From Cryptomeria japonica (lineage: Eukaryota; Streptophyta; Pinopsida; Cupressales; Cupressaceae): 64,000 bases of DNA. The stretch is taken from the NCBI RefSeq assembly GCF_030272615.1, contig NC_081407.1, positions 103,833,897 to 103,897,896 of the forward strand. The letters run 5' to 3'. The notes beneath the pieces were generated by a model. The model was not told the origin of the DNA, searched no databases, and saw only the letters and a program-made list of their open reading frames with translations. A program made the translations under genes and the position numbers. Position 1 is the first letter of the stretch. Every line of letters starts with the position of its first letter. Positions 21,251 through 33,090 of the stretch are shown here, piece after piece.

Positions 21251-21680
21251 AGGCCTCCATTAGCTACAATTTGAGTTTTCACTTTTCAGTTTTGTCATTT
21301 TGTATTTGACTCATCTCTTTTGTAATGCTATTGCTACACGTATTTGTATTTGGCTACTCATTGTAATGATGAATCATGTAATCATCTTTATTATTATAGA
21401 CTTTGCAATTAGCAATTAGTTACGTATCACTAATCTAAGTAATCTTGGTATTTCCTATAGTTTCATTTCAAATCTAATTCTTATACTGTTATACTGTTAT
21501 ACATCTTTTCAAAACTAGTTTTTCAAGTACTATATGTATATATATGAGCACCACCACCCCGCCACCCCCCCCGCCGCCGTCCCCCCGCCGTCCCCAAATT
21601 TAGGCCCTTGGTCCCCCCGTCCCCGAGACACGTCCCCCTCGTCCCCCCGTCCCCCCGTCCCGAACGCCCGTGGAACATTG
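21251..21680 (+). repeat. hAT 3' region and right GC-rich arm
   Basis: About 300 bases of AT-rich 3' untranslated sequence, then GC-rich DNA at 21551-21680 made of CGTCCCCC words. This mirrors the left arm in inverse orientation and ends CCCGTGGAACATTG at 21680. Confidence 0.8.
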
Positions 21681-21773
21681 AGTATAAGTAAGTAAATGCC
21701 TTCACAAAAACAACTCTTGCAAACTCTTTCTGGTGACAATCAACTGGCCAAATAATGATGGCAAGTAGAAATG

Positions 21774-23524
21774 TGTAATGTCCATAATTAGTTATACTCT
21801 AAATTAACTTAAATTTGCCCAAATCTAAAATAAGTAATTAAGTTTTATGGGAGTACCTTTGTATACTGTTTTCCTGCAACACAAAATTAGAGAACAGATA
21901 TGAAGTAATACTCATAAACTGGAACATATGCTAATGAATTATATTGAAAGATATCAATATTTTGATGTATTAATTACCATCAGTATTATATTTGATAGAT
22001 AAAATCATATTGTTATATTTGTTAGAAAAAATAAGATTGTAAGTTAGTCGCCATTCTTTATTATCCAATTTCTTAGTGCACTAGGGTAGGCTAGTTGAAT
22101 AGGGTGTCCAAAAGATCCTCCCTCCTAGGCCCAAGAGCAGATGTAGTATCCCTCTTGGCTCCATATGGCAGGTGTTAAGCATCCATCATGGAGTGGCATA
22201 CCCAGTGAGGTATCCTATCGCCATTCCCCCTCATCACAACCACCTTCCCTCTTAAGTCCAAGAGCAGATGCTACACCCCTCTTGGCTCCATGTGGCAGGT
22301 GTTAAGCAAGCATCATGGAGTGGTGTACTTAAGAGAGAGTCCCTCATATGCAATGAGCCAATTGTGATATCCTAATGAAGTCATATTTATTATTCAGTTC
22401 AACTAATTATGACAATCAATTGTACTTGACATAGTTATTATACTTCCATTATATAATAATGCCTTTAGTGTCTTATATCAGATTGTCAATAGTTCTTTCT
22501 GTAGTATTACTTTAAATCAGAATTATTCATTAACTGTCATTGCTGCATCTTATATTATTAGAACTGTACAGTATTGTAGCCATTTATACAAACTGAATTT
22601 GATTGCCTTATTCCTTCTGGATTCATTAACAGATATATATATATATATATGGTGTCTTATGTCTAATAGTGTTGTCATATATAACCATTTTAATGCTGTT
22701 TTAATAATTATACATTATTTGCTTCTGAACTTAATATCATATTAATGCCACTAATTTAATTAAAGATCATATAAGATTTTTAAATCTTATATATAATACT
22801 AGCTGTTATATTCCATTATTAAATCAGAAATCCTATACATACTTACCTGTCACTGGCCTTCTTCCTTTTATTTTATCCTTGTGGCAGTCTCTATATATTC
22901 CTCTATCCTTGCTGGCAGATTTGATTTTCTGTTTCCCGTCACATTTATATTCTTATTATATCTGATTATGTTCATGTATCAGATTGTAGTATCCACTATA
23001 TTTACTGTATAACTGTGATCATTTATCAGATGATCAGCTATGTTACTTTCTGTAACTTAATAACAGTTCTGATCTGAACTGATCGATGATGCTGTTGTGG
23101 GATGCTTTGATTCCTTTCCTTTGTATCTCTCAATGTGAGGGAGAGGTCACACCTCTTCATCATGCATGCCCTTTGGCAAGAGACACACCCTTTCACCATT
23201 AGCACCTTTTGAAAGAGTGCAACTCTTCATTATTTCTGCCCTTTGAAAGGGACACAACCTTTCACAATCAGATCTGCACTTCTGATTGTCCAATTCTGCC
23301 CCCACCCCCCCCCCAAATAAGGTTCTCTTCTCCCTTTTATATCTTATTGTTGAGGGAATCACAACTCTTCCTTCCATATCTTTTTGACCATTCATTAATC
23401 TAATTAAATTTTAATTAATTATATTTAATTATATTATTTTATATTTTAATTTAATTTTTTATATTTAAATTTTATTATTATTATTATTTATTGTTAAATT
23501 CTATTTCAAAGTGGGGACATTACA
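21774..23524 (-). repeat. N5 3' LTR
   Basis: 1,751 bp. Terminal inverted repeat of 10 bp, TGTAATGTCC and GGACATTACA. Contains two copies, about 135 bp apart (22148 and 22283), of a block with CTTGGCTCCATATGGCAGG and CATCATGGAGTGG, and a (TA)n run at about 22630. A purine-rich stretch (minus-strand GGGAAGGGCGGAC) lies just inside at about 23525-23537. Confidence 0.85.
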
Positions 23525-24948
23525 GTCCGCCCTTCCCGAAATTGTTTGCCCTCAAGCAATGATTGTTTTAACTAAATCTTCTCAATGTGTGGATCCTTAA
23601 CTAACCATAGCAATGGTGAGTGATCATAAAACGATTTTAGTTATTCCTACGAATATCTCTTTGAGACAAGGCAAGGAATGAACTTCTTATATTCATCAAG
23701 TTCTTATACTATTATTGCACGGTTTGAGCAATTTTACTCTCACACATTCTTCCTTCCTAGAGGTTTCAACAGCCCCTATGTTGTCCTTCATGTTTGCAAA
23801 AGATTGGCTTAGGGTGATTTAAAACATGCACCCCATTTAAAGTATAGTCCTTAAACATTTATAAGTACTCATAAGGCATACTAAGCATATTCAAGGAAGG
23901 CTCACACAGACATGAAGTAATCACGTTGAAACATGAAGCATCCAAAAAAAAACATTCATCTGAAAATACATGAAGCAATCTCATAAGATACAAGCACATC
24001 CATGGATACACATGAAGCATGGTCATAAACACATGGAAAGCATAAAGCATTTGCATGAACACATGCAACGCTTGTAGTATGCAAGTCTTGAAATATAAAC
24101 ACAAGTAATGCATGAAGCAATACCCATAAATACACGTAAGGTATGAAGCGTATATATTACATAGAGGCGCAAAGCATACATATGAAACACATATGGAGTA
24201 AACACTTTATGTATGAATCCAATATATCAAGTATGAAGCATGCACATGAATACATAAGACGTGAGTCATACACAAAAATACGCATAAGGTGTAAAGCATG
24301 AAACACCTAAGGCAAGAAGTATCTTCATAAAACATGAAGTATACATATGGTATGAATACATATGAAGTGTACACATGAATACGCGTAACACATTAAGCAT
24401 TAAGTATACACATGAATTCACTTAGGGCATGCGGTAAACACATAGCATAAAGTATACATGTGAGACATGAAGTGACACACATAAACATCATAAGACATGA
24501 AGTGTACACATAAGGCATGAAATAATGGACAGGTGTAGGCAAGAAGCAAAACTATGAGTATATGTAAGGCATGAAGTCATGAATACATAAGGCAAGAAGC
24601 AAAACACACATGGATATACGTAAAACATGAAACAAAGCACGTAAGGCATGAAGCAGCTACGTAAAGCATGAATAAGCACAAATAATACATATGAATACAC
24701 AAAAGGCATGAATCATGGAGTATACAGAGGAATACATGTAAGGCATGAATCATGCACATAAGTACACTTAAGACCAAGTCATACATGAGAAACACACACG
24801 TGGGAAACACATTAGGCAGAAAGCCAACATGTCAATTATGAAGCATGGATAAACAAATACACATGAAGTATAGGCATGAATATGCATAAGGCATGAGTCA
24901 TCCACATATAATACATGTAAACAATGAAGTAGTACATACACATAAGGT
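23525..24948. repeat. N5 internal region: degenerate satellite
   Basis: From about 23850 on, words such as AAGGCATGAAG, ATACACATGAATAC and CATAAGGC recur every 20-40 bases without a strict period. The array resumes at 42848-42990, so N4 inserted into it. Small Cys/Met/Leu-rich frames on the minus strand follow from the repeat and are not taken as genes. Confidence 0.75.
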
Positions 24949-24953
24949 ACAAG

Positions 24954-25483
24954 TGTTGATTTTAAGGTAGTGCTCATTAACCATAGGCAAACATCAGATC
25001 TGTTGCCTTCCCAACCATAGACGATCAGCTCTTATCGTCACCCCCGAGCATGCTACATAAATTTCTCACCATCAATTGATATGCTTGTACATGAATTCGA
25101 TCTGCCTGATTATGATCAAACTTGTTGTCTTATCTCTGTTCCAAAGAGGAAAGACCACATCCATATATATATCCGTCGAAAGGAGATATCCAAGAGTCAT
25201 CTCTCATCAAGGAGGGACGACGTTCATGAAGCATCGTATGCCTTCAAACGAAAGGTGGCAGACTTTAACCAAAAGTCAGCCCCTTTGAAACAAATCCGCT
25301 AAGTCAAACTCGATAATATATGTTTAATCATTAAACCTGATAATGCATATGTGACTTAATAAAGATATTAAAGGATTAATATAAGTTATAGATTCATCAA
25401 ATGTGTAAGGCCAATAGGCCATTCACACATTTGATCTTGCTAAGTCGGCCTGTAGGATTTCTACCGACGCTATATCATCAACA
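24954..25483 (-). repeat. N4 3' LTR
   Basis: 530 bp. By eye it differs from the 5' LTR at about 30 positions (roughly 6%). A purine-rich tract (minus-strand AAGAGGGAG) lies just inside at 25484-25492. Confidence 0.9.
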
Positions 25484-25752
25484 CTCCCTCTTAGCTAGGG
25501 AGGAATCCTTCTTAATCTCTACAAGTCACATCACCTCATCCTGATGACTAACATAATGACTACACTCATGTGAATGAAAGAAGCTTATCACCTTATTGTG
25601 ATAGCATACCACCTAATCGTGACGTTTGATCACAATGGCTACTCTCAGAGGGTGAATACACACAAATGCTAAGTCATGGAGTCTCTCACATGACATCCAC
25701 CATACCTACTCGCAGAGGGTGGATCCACCTTACCCTACTCGCAGAGGGTGGA

Positions 25753-26022
25753 ACAAGGGCTAGAACCTCAAACTTCTCTCACAAAGAAGAATGCATAACA
25801 AGGGCTGAAACCTCAAACTTCTCTCACAAAGAAGAATGCACAACAAGGGCTGATACCTCAAACTTCTCTCACGGAGAAGAATGGATAACAAGGGCTGAAA
25901 CCTCAAACTTCTCTCACAGAGAAGAATGCATTACAAGGGTTGAAACCTCAAACTTCTCTCACGGAGAAGAATGCATAACAAGGGCTAATACCTCAAACTT
26001 CTCCATCACAAAGAAAAATGCA
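25753..26022. repeat. 45-bp tandem array, six units
   Basis: Units start at 25753, 25798, 25843, 25888, 25933 and 25978, each with ACAAGGGCTGA, ACCTCAAACTTCTCTCAC and AGAAGAATG. The period is 45 bp, a multiple of three, and on the plus strand the array is open (part of 25666-26040), so a repeat protein is conceivable. A short related array CTACTCGCAGAGGGTGGA precedes it. Confidence 0.9.
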
Positions 26023-26453
26023 TTAACCAAATCTTCATGATGACGTGGCTCCCTCTAAAGCAAATATCAACCTTCTGACCTCTTCATCCAAGGTTACTTC
26101 TGACGATATGTCACACTCCCTCTGGATGTTGATTCTTCCTCTGCGAAGAAATGCAAGCAATCCTCCTTCATTGAATAGAGATTCGTCAGTGCCTAAACCT
26201 TGGGTAGAGTGACCACCAATGAAAAGCATAATTCAGGCAGCAGTGTCAGGCACACAAGCCCCAACCAGCCTCGCAGCCACGCTGAGAGCAGTGCCAGTGC
26301 AACGTGCAGCTCTTGCATCCATCTGCGCTGCCCACGGATCCTTCTACAACTCTTCCAAAACCAAATTCAAAGTGAATTCACACTGGGAAGCTGGCAATAA
26401 GAATCGAGTGATGCTCTGAGCAGAGAGGCCATCCTTGACGTTGACTACATCGT
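26023..26453 (-). other. N4 interior next to N2, possibly captured sequence
   Basis: On the minus strand the frame of the isomerase fragment runs across the N2 insertion point for about 30 further codons to a TAG near 26345. Only the first few residues resemble the isomerase. A second open stretch (26229-26035) starts 'MLFIGGHSTQGLGTDESL'; I do not recognise it. It may be another captured fragment. Confidence 0.4.
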
Positions 26454-26721
26454 TGTTTTCCCCGTAGGGTGTCAGGTTAAGACATCGCATAAATGACAGA
26501 AGTACACAGAATATATGGAACTCACAAGTATTCTATTGATTCATAATAAGCCAGTACATACAATGATAGCAATATGTTCAACTACAATAGCATGTCCAAA
26601 GACTGGAAACAGATACAATATAAAGGAGTCTGGTCAGTTACCCGGTGCCAACTGTCGACAACCGACAAGTTAACTGCCGACGCTAACAAAATTTACCTTA
26701 ATGCTTAATTACCCAACAACA
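26454..26721 (-). repeat. N2 3' LTR
   Basis: 268 bp, TGTTTTCC...CAACAACA on the plus strand. I count 13 differences from the 5' LTR, about 5%. A minus-strand TATA-like CTTTATATTG lies at about 26616-26625. Confidence 0.92.
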
Positions 26722-26738
26722 TTATCCCCCCCAAAAAG
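26722..26738 (-). promoter_or_regulatory. N2 polypurine tract
   Basis: On the minus strand CTTTTTGGGGGGGATAA directly precedes the TGTTGTTG start of the 3' LTR. Confidence 0.88.
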
Positions 26739-26812
26739 AAATGTCATCTTCGGACGACAAACAACCAAAATAGGAATGATGTACAAGCAAAACTGAAACC
26801 CAAAACAACAAA

Positions 26813-28960
26813 TCACTGGTGAGGGCAAGAAGGCGTCCCTAAAGAAGAAGGGGCCATTGATGTCGAAGCCAACTGCGCCCGCAACTGTATCACCTGATCA
26901 GTTCGATAAGCAAGGTCCCGCTCGGCCACCAATTGGTGCTCCTGTGACCGCTTCACTCTAAATACTGCCTCCATGAGCTCCTTTTGCTTCGCCTCCAACT
27001 CTGCCGCAAGGATGGTAACGCGAGTCTTTGTTGTGGTCCTTATCTCTGACTCAATCACCAGTGCTACTCTCACAAAGCTCAATTCCCTCTGCACCGTGTC
27101 CAAAACCTCCTCCGCACGGTCGGCTCAGGCCTGCTGCTAGGCCAACTCCGTCTCCAACGACGGGATGCGAGCAGCCAACTCCGCAACTCTATCTGCTTGG
27201 ATCTGAGCCTCCCGAAGTCGGTAATAACCATCCCGCACAGCCTGCTCAATCTGTCTCACCAAAGTCTACACTTGACTCTCTTCGGCCACCTCCTGAAACT
27301 ACCACTCTGCTCTCATCTCAAGTAGGTCTATGGTTGGCCATCCCCATGCCTCAAAGCACCTCTGGAATGCCTCTCCTACCCCCGTAGTAGCAAACTTATG
27401 TAGGCTCTCCAAGGCTGGCTGAACAATGAATTCCTCAACTGTGGAAGCTACAAACTACTGAACTGCCCCCTCCATCTCAGCAAAAAAATGTGCTACGGCA
27501 GTAGGCTGGGTCCTCCCTACACCTCCGTCCTGAAGGCCCATCAGTGAAGGTATCTCCTCCTTGCCACTAGTGGGCAAAACCAGCTCTTCCCCACTATCCT
27601 TTGCCTGCCCCATGCCTTTCGTCCCTATTTCCTATTCTGTGACAAGTGAGCGCACTGGAATACGAGTGGTGGTCACTACAGGTGTCTGCATTATAGGACA
27701 AGGATGCCTCTTCCCGAATGCTGGAATGGCCACCCCAGGAAGGACTCCCATCGTCACCCCAAACGAGGAAAGTGGTGTCAATTCCCCGTCCACGTGCAGG
27801 AATGCTGGTTTGAATAACAACTGCCCTGCCCGAACCCCCTCTCCTGGACGTCGTGCCACACCCCCTGCTGCAGCCCGTGCGTTCCACGTGGTACCTGGCC
27901 AAAAGACACTGTGCAGCCGCCCTCTTCCGTACCAGGGGTCCCTGTCGCCACCTCTACTTCGGCCAGTTCCGAGAGTCGGAAAGTAGTGTCTCCTCCGGAA
28001 CACCTCAATGTCTCCTCAAACTCCACACTCTCGTCTGCACTACTCTCTGCCTGTCCTGAATCGGTGTCACTAGCCGACACCACCACCGGGACCTGCCTTC
28101 TTCTCTTCCTGCTGGTCTGACCCTCTCCGCTAACCGTCAGTGCGTCCAACTCTGTCCAATAGAAAATAGCTGGCTGTAAGGAATCAATGCAGTATCGTGG
28201 TCGCCACCCTCTCAGATTGGCTAGTACCTGTACTCGTACGGAGTCCAAAAACCACCCAATGGCATGGTACGGCATGTAAAAAACTTTGTGCTTCAGCATC
28301 AGGAAATCGTGGGCTCTATCCGACAACAAACTCACCCAATCATATACCGTACCTTTCTTCAAGCACTGCATCAGTGCAATTATATGTACCGTTGCATTGC
28401 GCCAGTTAATCGACTCTGCATCAAATCGAGCAAGCACTGCCAGATGCCAGGTTTCATTAATGTTTTCTTTAACCCTCTGCCCTGCGGTGCGAGAATCCTT
28501 GCCCAGTCGGTTGTCGTCAAGTCATCCCAACACGTTTCTTTTAACAATTGCGTTTTCCATTCTTGGGACATCTTTGTTGTATTTTTGTCAATCTTTCTCC
28601 CTTTATCCGGAATGCCAAAAACCCTCTCGAAATCATCCAGATTGAAAGAAACTATGATATCTCATATATGTATGCTGAAACTTAAATGACGACGTACGCA
28701 ACTATGGATCATAGATTTTGATCATAGTGCGCAAGCATGGTTCAAATTCCTTAATAGAAAAGATGGGCATTTGTACTGCGTCATGGACGCGTGCTTTGGC
28801 AAGGGCTACTTTGACCTCAATGTCGGCTGGGGTTAGGGCCGTTTCCCACCATTGTCTGCACGTACTGCTAGCTAGTCCCTCAAACGTCACAGTGTCCGGC
28901 GTGACGTTGTGCGTGCGAGCAACCTGCACCACGGCCTTCCCCCGGCTCGCATCCTACTGA
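26813..28960 (-). pseudogene. N2 extra ORF: PMD-like domain plus coiled coil
   Basis: Counterpart of the R1 extra ORF (3624-6093). Blocks on the minus strand: 28932-28702 with 'TFEGLASSTCRQWWETAL' (R1 has 'MFEGLNGIDCRNWWAKT'); then a frame with 'ERVFGIPDKGRKID' around 28610-28570; then 28571-27778 with 'TVYDWVSLLSDRAHDFLMLK' and 'FYMPYHAIGWFLDSVRVQV'; a basic KRRRQ and acidic linker; and a tail 27103-26813 with heptads ('RSQEHQLVAERDLAYRT'). Frameshifts and stops separate the blocks. Conservation of domain order between two strongly diverged elements shows the gene belongs to the lineage and is not a chance capture. Role unknown; a nucleic-acid or chromatin function is only a guess from the plant mobile domain resemblance. 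Confidence 0.75.
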
Positions 28961-29058
28961 TCACCCATCGAATCCTTTCCGTATTGTCCTCTCTGAGTTT
29001 CCTATAGCCTCCTTCGCCAATCTAATTTCTTCAAATTTCTAGTTGCCTGCTCCATCAA

Positions 29059-29600
29059 TTGAATTTTGTTTCCTGGGATACGCGTGTAGCCAATTCCGTT
29101 ATGGTGGTACGGTATGGTGGTAAGGTTGTCGTAGTGTGTACGACGTGGCAAGTTTCAGCCTCTTTCCCTCATGCAAGGGTGTACGGAATATGGGCCTGTA
29201 GATCAAAACATCGTCAATTCAAAACCCTACAGACTTTTCTCTTTCCCATGGATTAATTTGCCATCGTACGATTCCCTTTTTTTTCCTGTACCAATGAATC
29301 ATACGGTCTTTTTCATACACCAATGACCGTACGGGATTGTCTTTCCTCTTTTCTGGAGTTGCATCCGTACGGAGCTGTACGGAATTGTTCCGTACAAAAA
29401 ATGCCTAGGTTTGTGGCCATACGAATCTGTGTAGTTCGTTTGACGCCTTTGTCCGTACGAGTCTGTACGGAATTACCACGTACTAAAATGTCATACGAAT
29501 ATGTCTTTGTTTGTACTAATATGTCTTTGTTTGTACTAATCTATCCGTACTAATATGGTCATACTAATGTGTAACATTTCGTACTTGGCAATGCTTCCCG
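29059..29600. repeat. GTAC-rich block of N2
   Basis: CCGTACG, TGTACGG and GTACTAATATG words recur throughout. It corresponds in position and style to 6650-7330 in R2. It lies between integrase and the extra ORF. Confidence 0.75.
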
Positions 29601-29665
29601 TCAATCTGGCAACCAGACCCCACTAGGGGCACTGCCCCCAAACCCCTAGTTTATTTTTGAGCTAC
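29601..29665. repeat. GGGGCA/TGCCCC hairpin region of N2
   Basis: GGGGCACTGCCCC flanked by AACCCCTAG and CCCCACTAG. Equivalent blocks occur in R2 and N3. Confidence 0.6.
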
Positions 29666-29699
29666 AATACACTTTTGAGTTGGGCAAAGGCATCGGAGA

Positions 29700-31977
29700 A
29701 GTCAATAGTCTGTTGTCAATGGCGATCCGAAGACTCGGCACCATGAATTCCACTGGCACCACCGCCTCCTACCCGAACATTAACTAGAAGGGGGTCTGTC
29801 CTGTGGTGACCTTATACGTCGTCTAGTACGCCCACAATACCGACGGTAAGCATTCCTCCCAATCTTCCTTCTCCACTCCACAAGACTTGTAAATCACAGA
29901 GACGATTATTTTGTTTGTCGCCTCGGCTTGCTCATTCGCCCGAGGGTAGTAGGGGCTTCATAAGGAGGGGAATATCTTGAACTCTGTCGTGAGCAACCGG
30001 ATTATGTGATTGACAAAATGTCCTCCCCGGTCACTCGTCAATTGGATTGGAATCCCGTACCGTGTAATGATTTGCTCGTAGATTAACCTTGTCGTACTGA
30101 CGGTCGAATTGTTTGGTAGAGCCCGTGCCTCAACCCACTTGGTCAAGTATTCTGTGGCCACCACGATGTATCTGCACCGTCGGGCTCGACTTGCCTTCAA
30201 AGGTCCGATGAAATCCAGCCCCCATCGTTCAAACAGTTCCTGGGCATTGGACGGGTTGAGGGGCATAAAATCCCTCTTCAGCGGCCTCCCTGCCCATTGG
30301 CACATGTCACAACTCGTCACCCACTCCCGGGCGTCATTGTGCAGTGTCGGCCACCATAGCCCTACCAATAGAACTTTCCTGGCCATGGTGTCAAGCCCCA
30401 TGTGCCCTCCTACTAGCCCTCATGTGCTTCCCATAAAACACCTTGAATTTCTTCCTCGAGGACACATCGCTGTAGGACCTGGTCAGGTCCCATTTTATAC
30501 AAAAGACCATTAATGAGTTGAAACGTCCTACTCCTTAGTACGAGCTTCCTTCGCTCCCCTAGTGGCATCTCTCTAGGGAATTGTGATGTCGAAAGATATT
30601 CCCCGATGCTTGTGTACCAAGCAGGAAGGACGGCAATGCGGAATAAGTGGGCGTCCGGGAAGTCTTCATTTACTCCTTCCACCGGTTCCCCTGAATTGAT
30701 TCTAAATAGTTGGTCGGCTATCACATGGCTTTTCCCAGGTCATACAATAATGTTAAATGTAAACTCCTGCAACAGCAGCAGCCATCGGCTAATTCGCCCC
30801 TGAATGATTGGCTTATTCATCAGGTACATTAACGCCTGGTGGTCCACATAGAATGTGAACGGCATGGCCGGTAAGTAAAGTCTAAACTTCTGGACGGAGT
30901 ACACCATCCCCAGGGCTTCCCTCTCTGTCATACTATAGTCTTTTTCCGCTTTTGACAGGAGTCTGCTCGCGAAGTATACCGAGTGATCTAGCCCGTGATC
31001 GCCAACCTGCGCCAGTGTGGCCCCTATGGCAAAATTTGATGTGTTGACGTGTACATGGAACACTTTGTTTCAATTCGGATATGTCAGGATTGGCGCACCT
31101 ACCAACCATGACTTCAATTCTTGGAAGGCCTCTTCCTGAGTCATCCCCCATGCGTACCAATCACCTCTCCTCGTCAGCTTGTCCAGAGGGCAGGATACTT
31201 GAGCAAAATTTATTATAAACCGATAGTAATACCCTATGTGTCCTAGGAAGGATTTGACTCCCATGACATCTACCGATGCCTCCATTTCCACTATCACCCG
31301 AATCTTGTCCGGGTCAGTCTTGAGTCCAGCCTTACACACTATGTGTCCTAACAGCTTCCCTTGAGGTACCATGAATCTGCATTTTTGGGGATTGAGTGCT
31401 AGGCGGGCTCACCTACATCTCTCCATGCATTCTCCAAGTGCGGCCAGATGTGCATCCCGGTTACTGTAGATGGACCAGTCGTCAAGGAACGCCCTGAAGT
31501 TCCCTACTGACATCTTGTCAAATATGTGAAGGATTATCCGTTGGAATGTCGTTGGCGCATTGCATAACCCGAACAACATTCGATTATACGTGTACACACC
31601 ATCTTCCACTACGAAGGTCGTTTTTAATTTGTCCTCTTCAGCAATGGATAACTGGTTATACCCAGAAAATCCATCCATGAATGAATAAATTTCATGACCG
31701 GCCACTTCCTCCAAGATGCTATCCGTAAATGGTATTGGAAACGGGTCCTTTATGGTGACCGCGTTAAGGCATCTAAAATCCATGCAAATTCGGATCTGGT
31801 TTGCCTCCTTTTTAAGGGATATCACTATGGGCGATACCCACTTGCTGGTCTACACATTGAAAATAATCTCGGCTTCGAGCATACACTTGATTTCATCATT
31901 CATTCTCGCAGCACATTTTTATTCATTCTGTACGGCCTCTTCCGTACAAGTACGACCCCAGGTACGAGTGAAATTTG
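29700..31977 (-). pseudogene. N2 pol: RT (C-terminal part), RNase H, integrase
   Basis: Continues the reading interrupted by N3. RT motifs: 'RICMDFRCLNAVT', 'SFMDGFSGYNQL', 'LFGLCNAPTTFQ' and an intact FLDD box. RNase H begins 'HVHVNTSNFAIG', with the first catalytic Asp replaced by Asn, then 'MTEREAL' and 'YVDHQAL'. Integrase has the His-His-Cys-Cys finger (ending 'SCDMCQ'), Asp in 'GLDFIGP', Asp in 'TSDRGGHF' and Glu in 'NEQAEATNK'. Stops are scattered, several at Trp, Gln and Arg codons as expected from C-to-T decay. The match to R1 integrase ends soon after 'SLRIAIDN' (about 29700), so the integrase C-terminal domain is missing. Confidence 0.92.
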
Positions 31978-31982
31978 GTGTA

Positions 31983-32293
31983 TGTTTACCTCACTAGGTA
32001 AACAGGAAGAATACAGAAATTGAACAGCAATGCACAATGCAAATACAAAAGAAGTACCAGAATAAGCTTGCCATTAATGTCAAAAGATGTTCATATTATA
32101 ATTTGTCGCCAATATTACATGTCCTCCAACACCCAGAGGTGGTACAATATATGACAGCCGAAGGGGTGCGACACAACCATCGCAACTCCAACTACCTACC
32201 CGTCGGCTAACTAATTGACCGCCGTAACTCATTATTACCGACGACAACATAAACATAATATACCAACATAACATAATGATTATTCCGTCAACA
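31983..32293 (-). repeat. N3 3' LTR
   Basis: 311 bp, TGTTTACC...GTCAACA on the plus strand. Near-identical to the 5' copy. Confidence 0.95.
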
Positions 32294-32312
32294 TCATCCC
32301 CCCCAAGAAAAG
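32294..32312 (-). promoter_or_regulatory. N3 polypurine tract
   Basis: Minus-strand CTTTTCTTGGGGGGGATGA ends at the LTR start TGTTGACG, the same form as in R1 and N2. Confidence 0.88.
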
Positions 32313-32359
32313 AAGTCAACTCCGACGACTTAATACAAAATAGAGATGAACGGCAGGAA

Positions 32360-32554
32360 CTACTGACGCCAGTCGGGCCCGGATCTTATACACTTGCTGC
32401 GTCCTCGCCTGAAAACCTTTTCTGCTACCAGCCGATGCTCAAGTGCGGATTTCACCAATATTGCTTCCTTTGCCATCACAGTTCTCCTGGGCCTAACCCA
32501 AACTTGTCTGCAAAACACGTTTTTCAGTCTCAGCTTCCACCAACTGCTACTCAA
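32360..32554 (-). pseudogene. Remnant of the extra-ORF coiled-coil tail in N3
   Basis: A short open block with 'MAKEAILVKSALEHRLVAEK', which lines up with the tail of the N2 extra ORF ('VKRSQEHQLVAERDL') and the R1 one ('MEWQMVAKRDLKRRTEQ'). The PMD-like front of the gene was not found. It indicates N3 descends from an element that had the full extra ORF. Confidence 0.6.
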
Positions 32555-33029
32555 ATGATTCTGTCTCCCTAGCCAATTTGTCCTCTATAGCCACCCGTGC
32601 TGCTCTCTCGGCATCCAACTCCTGGGTACGCTGAACTAAGTCTCACGCGACTATTGCCTCCAACCTGGTGGTCAGCTCCTCCCGAGCCCTCTGTGCATCC
32701 ACCAAGGCAACCTCACGTCCAGCCGAGACATACTCCGAGTTCCTCAAAGCGTACCAATCATGCCTGGAGGTGGCCACAATCCGTTGGCACAAATGCTAGG
32801 AGACACCTCAAATCCTCCATCACACTCCCCAAAGGCTAAAAACTGAACTGAATAACTCCTTGGTGTCATACAACTGCGCGGACTTGCAATGCCTTCCCTC
32901 AAACTCTATTTGTTCACAACCTCCAAATCCATCTCCCTCTACGGCTTATTTCTTCCCCGCCAATGCTTAGCTGCAGGCTTCTTTCTCACAAGACGGACAA
33001 CCACAACACTTCCCGTGGTCTTCTGTAGC

Positions 33030-33090
33030 TCAAAATAAACTGGGGGTCTGGGGGCAACGCCCCCAACAGGGTCGAGGGGCAGCGCCCCCG
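33030..33090. repeat. GGGGGC/GCCCCC hairpin region of N3
   Basis: GGGGGCAACGCCCCC and GGGGCAGCGCCCCC in close succession, matching the blocks in R2 and N2. Confidence 0.65.

Larger units (their letters stand above)
14304..21680 (+). mobile_element. hAT DNA transposon with 8-bp target duplication
   Basis: The element is flanked by AGTATAAG on both sides (14296-14303 and 21681-21688), a perfect 8-bp duplication as expected for hAT. Ends are CAGTGAACCACGGG on the left and, read inward, CAATGTTCCACGGG on the right. GC-rich subterminal arms follow at both ends. Inside are a transposase gene (18932-21250) and a later 3.7-kb insertion (S0, 14666-18386). Without S0 the element is about 3.65 kb, a normal size for an autonomous hAT. 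Confidence 0.93.

Noticed and set aside
24023-24977. Cys/Met/Leu-rich minus-strand frames resembling small membrane proteins
   Set aside because: Products of the satellite words in N5; the composition repeats with the DNA repeat.
25753-26022. CRISPR-like array
   Set aside because: The units are contiguous tandem repeats without unique spacers, in a plant retrotransposon.
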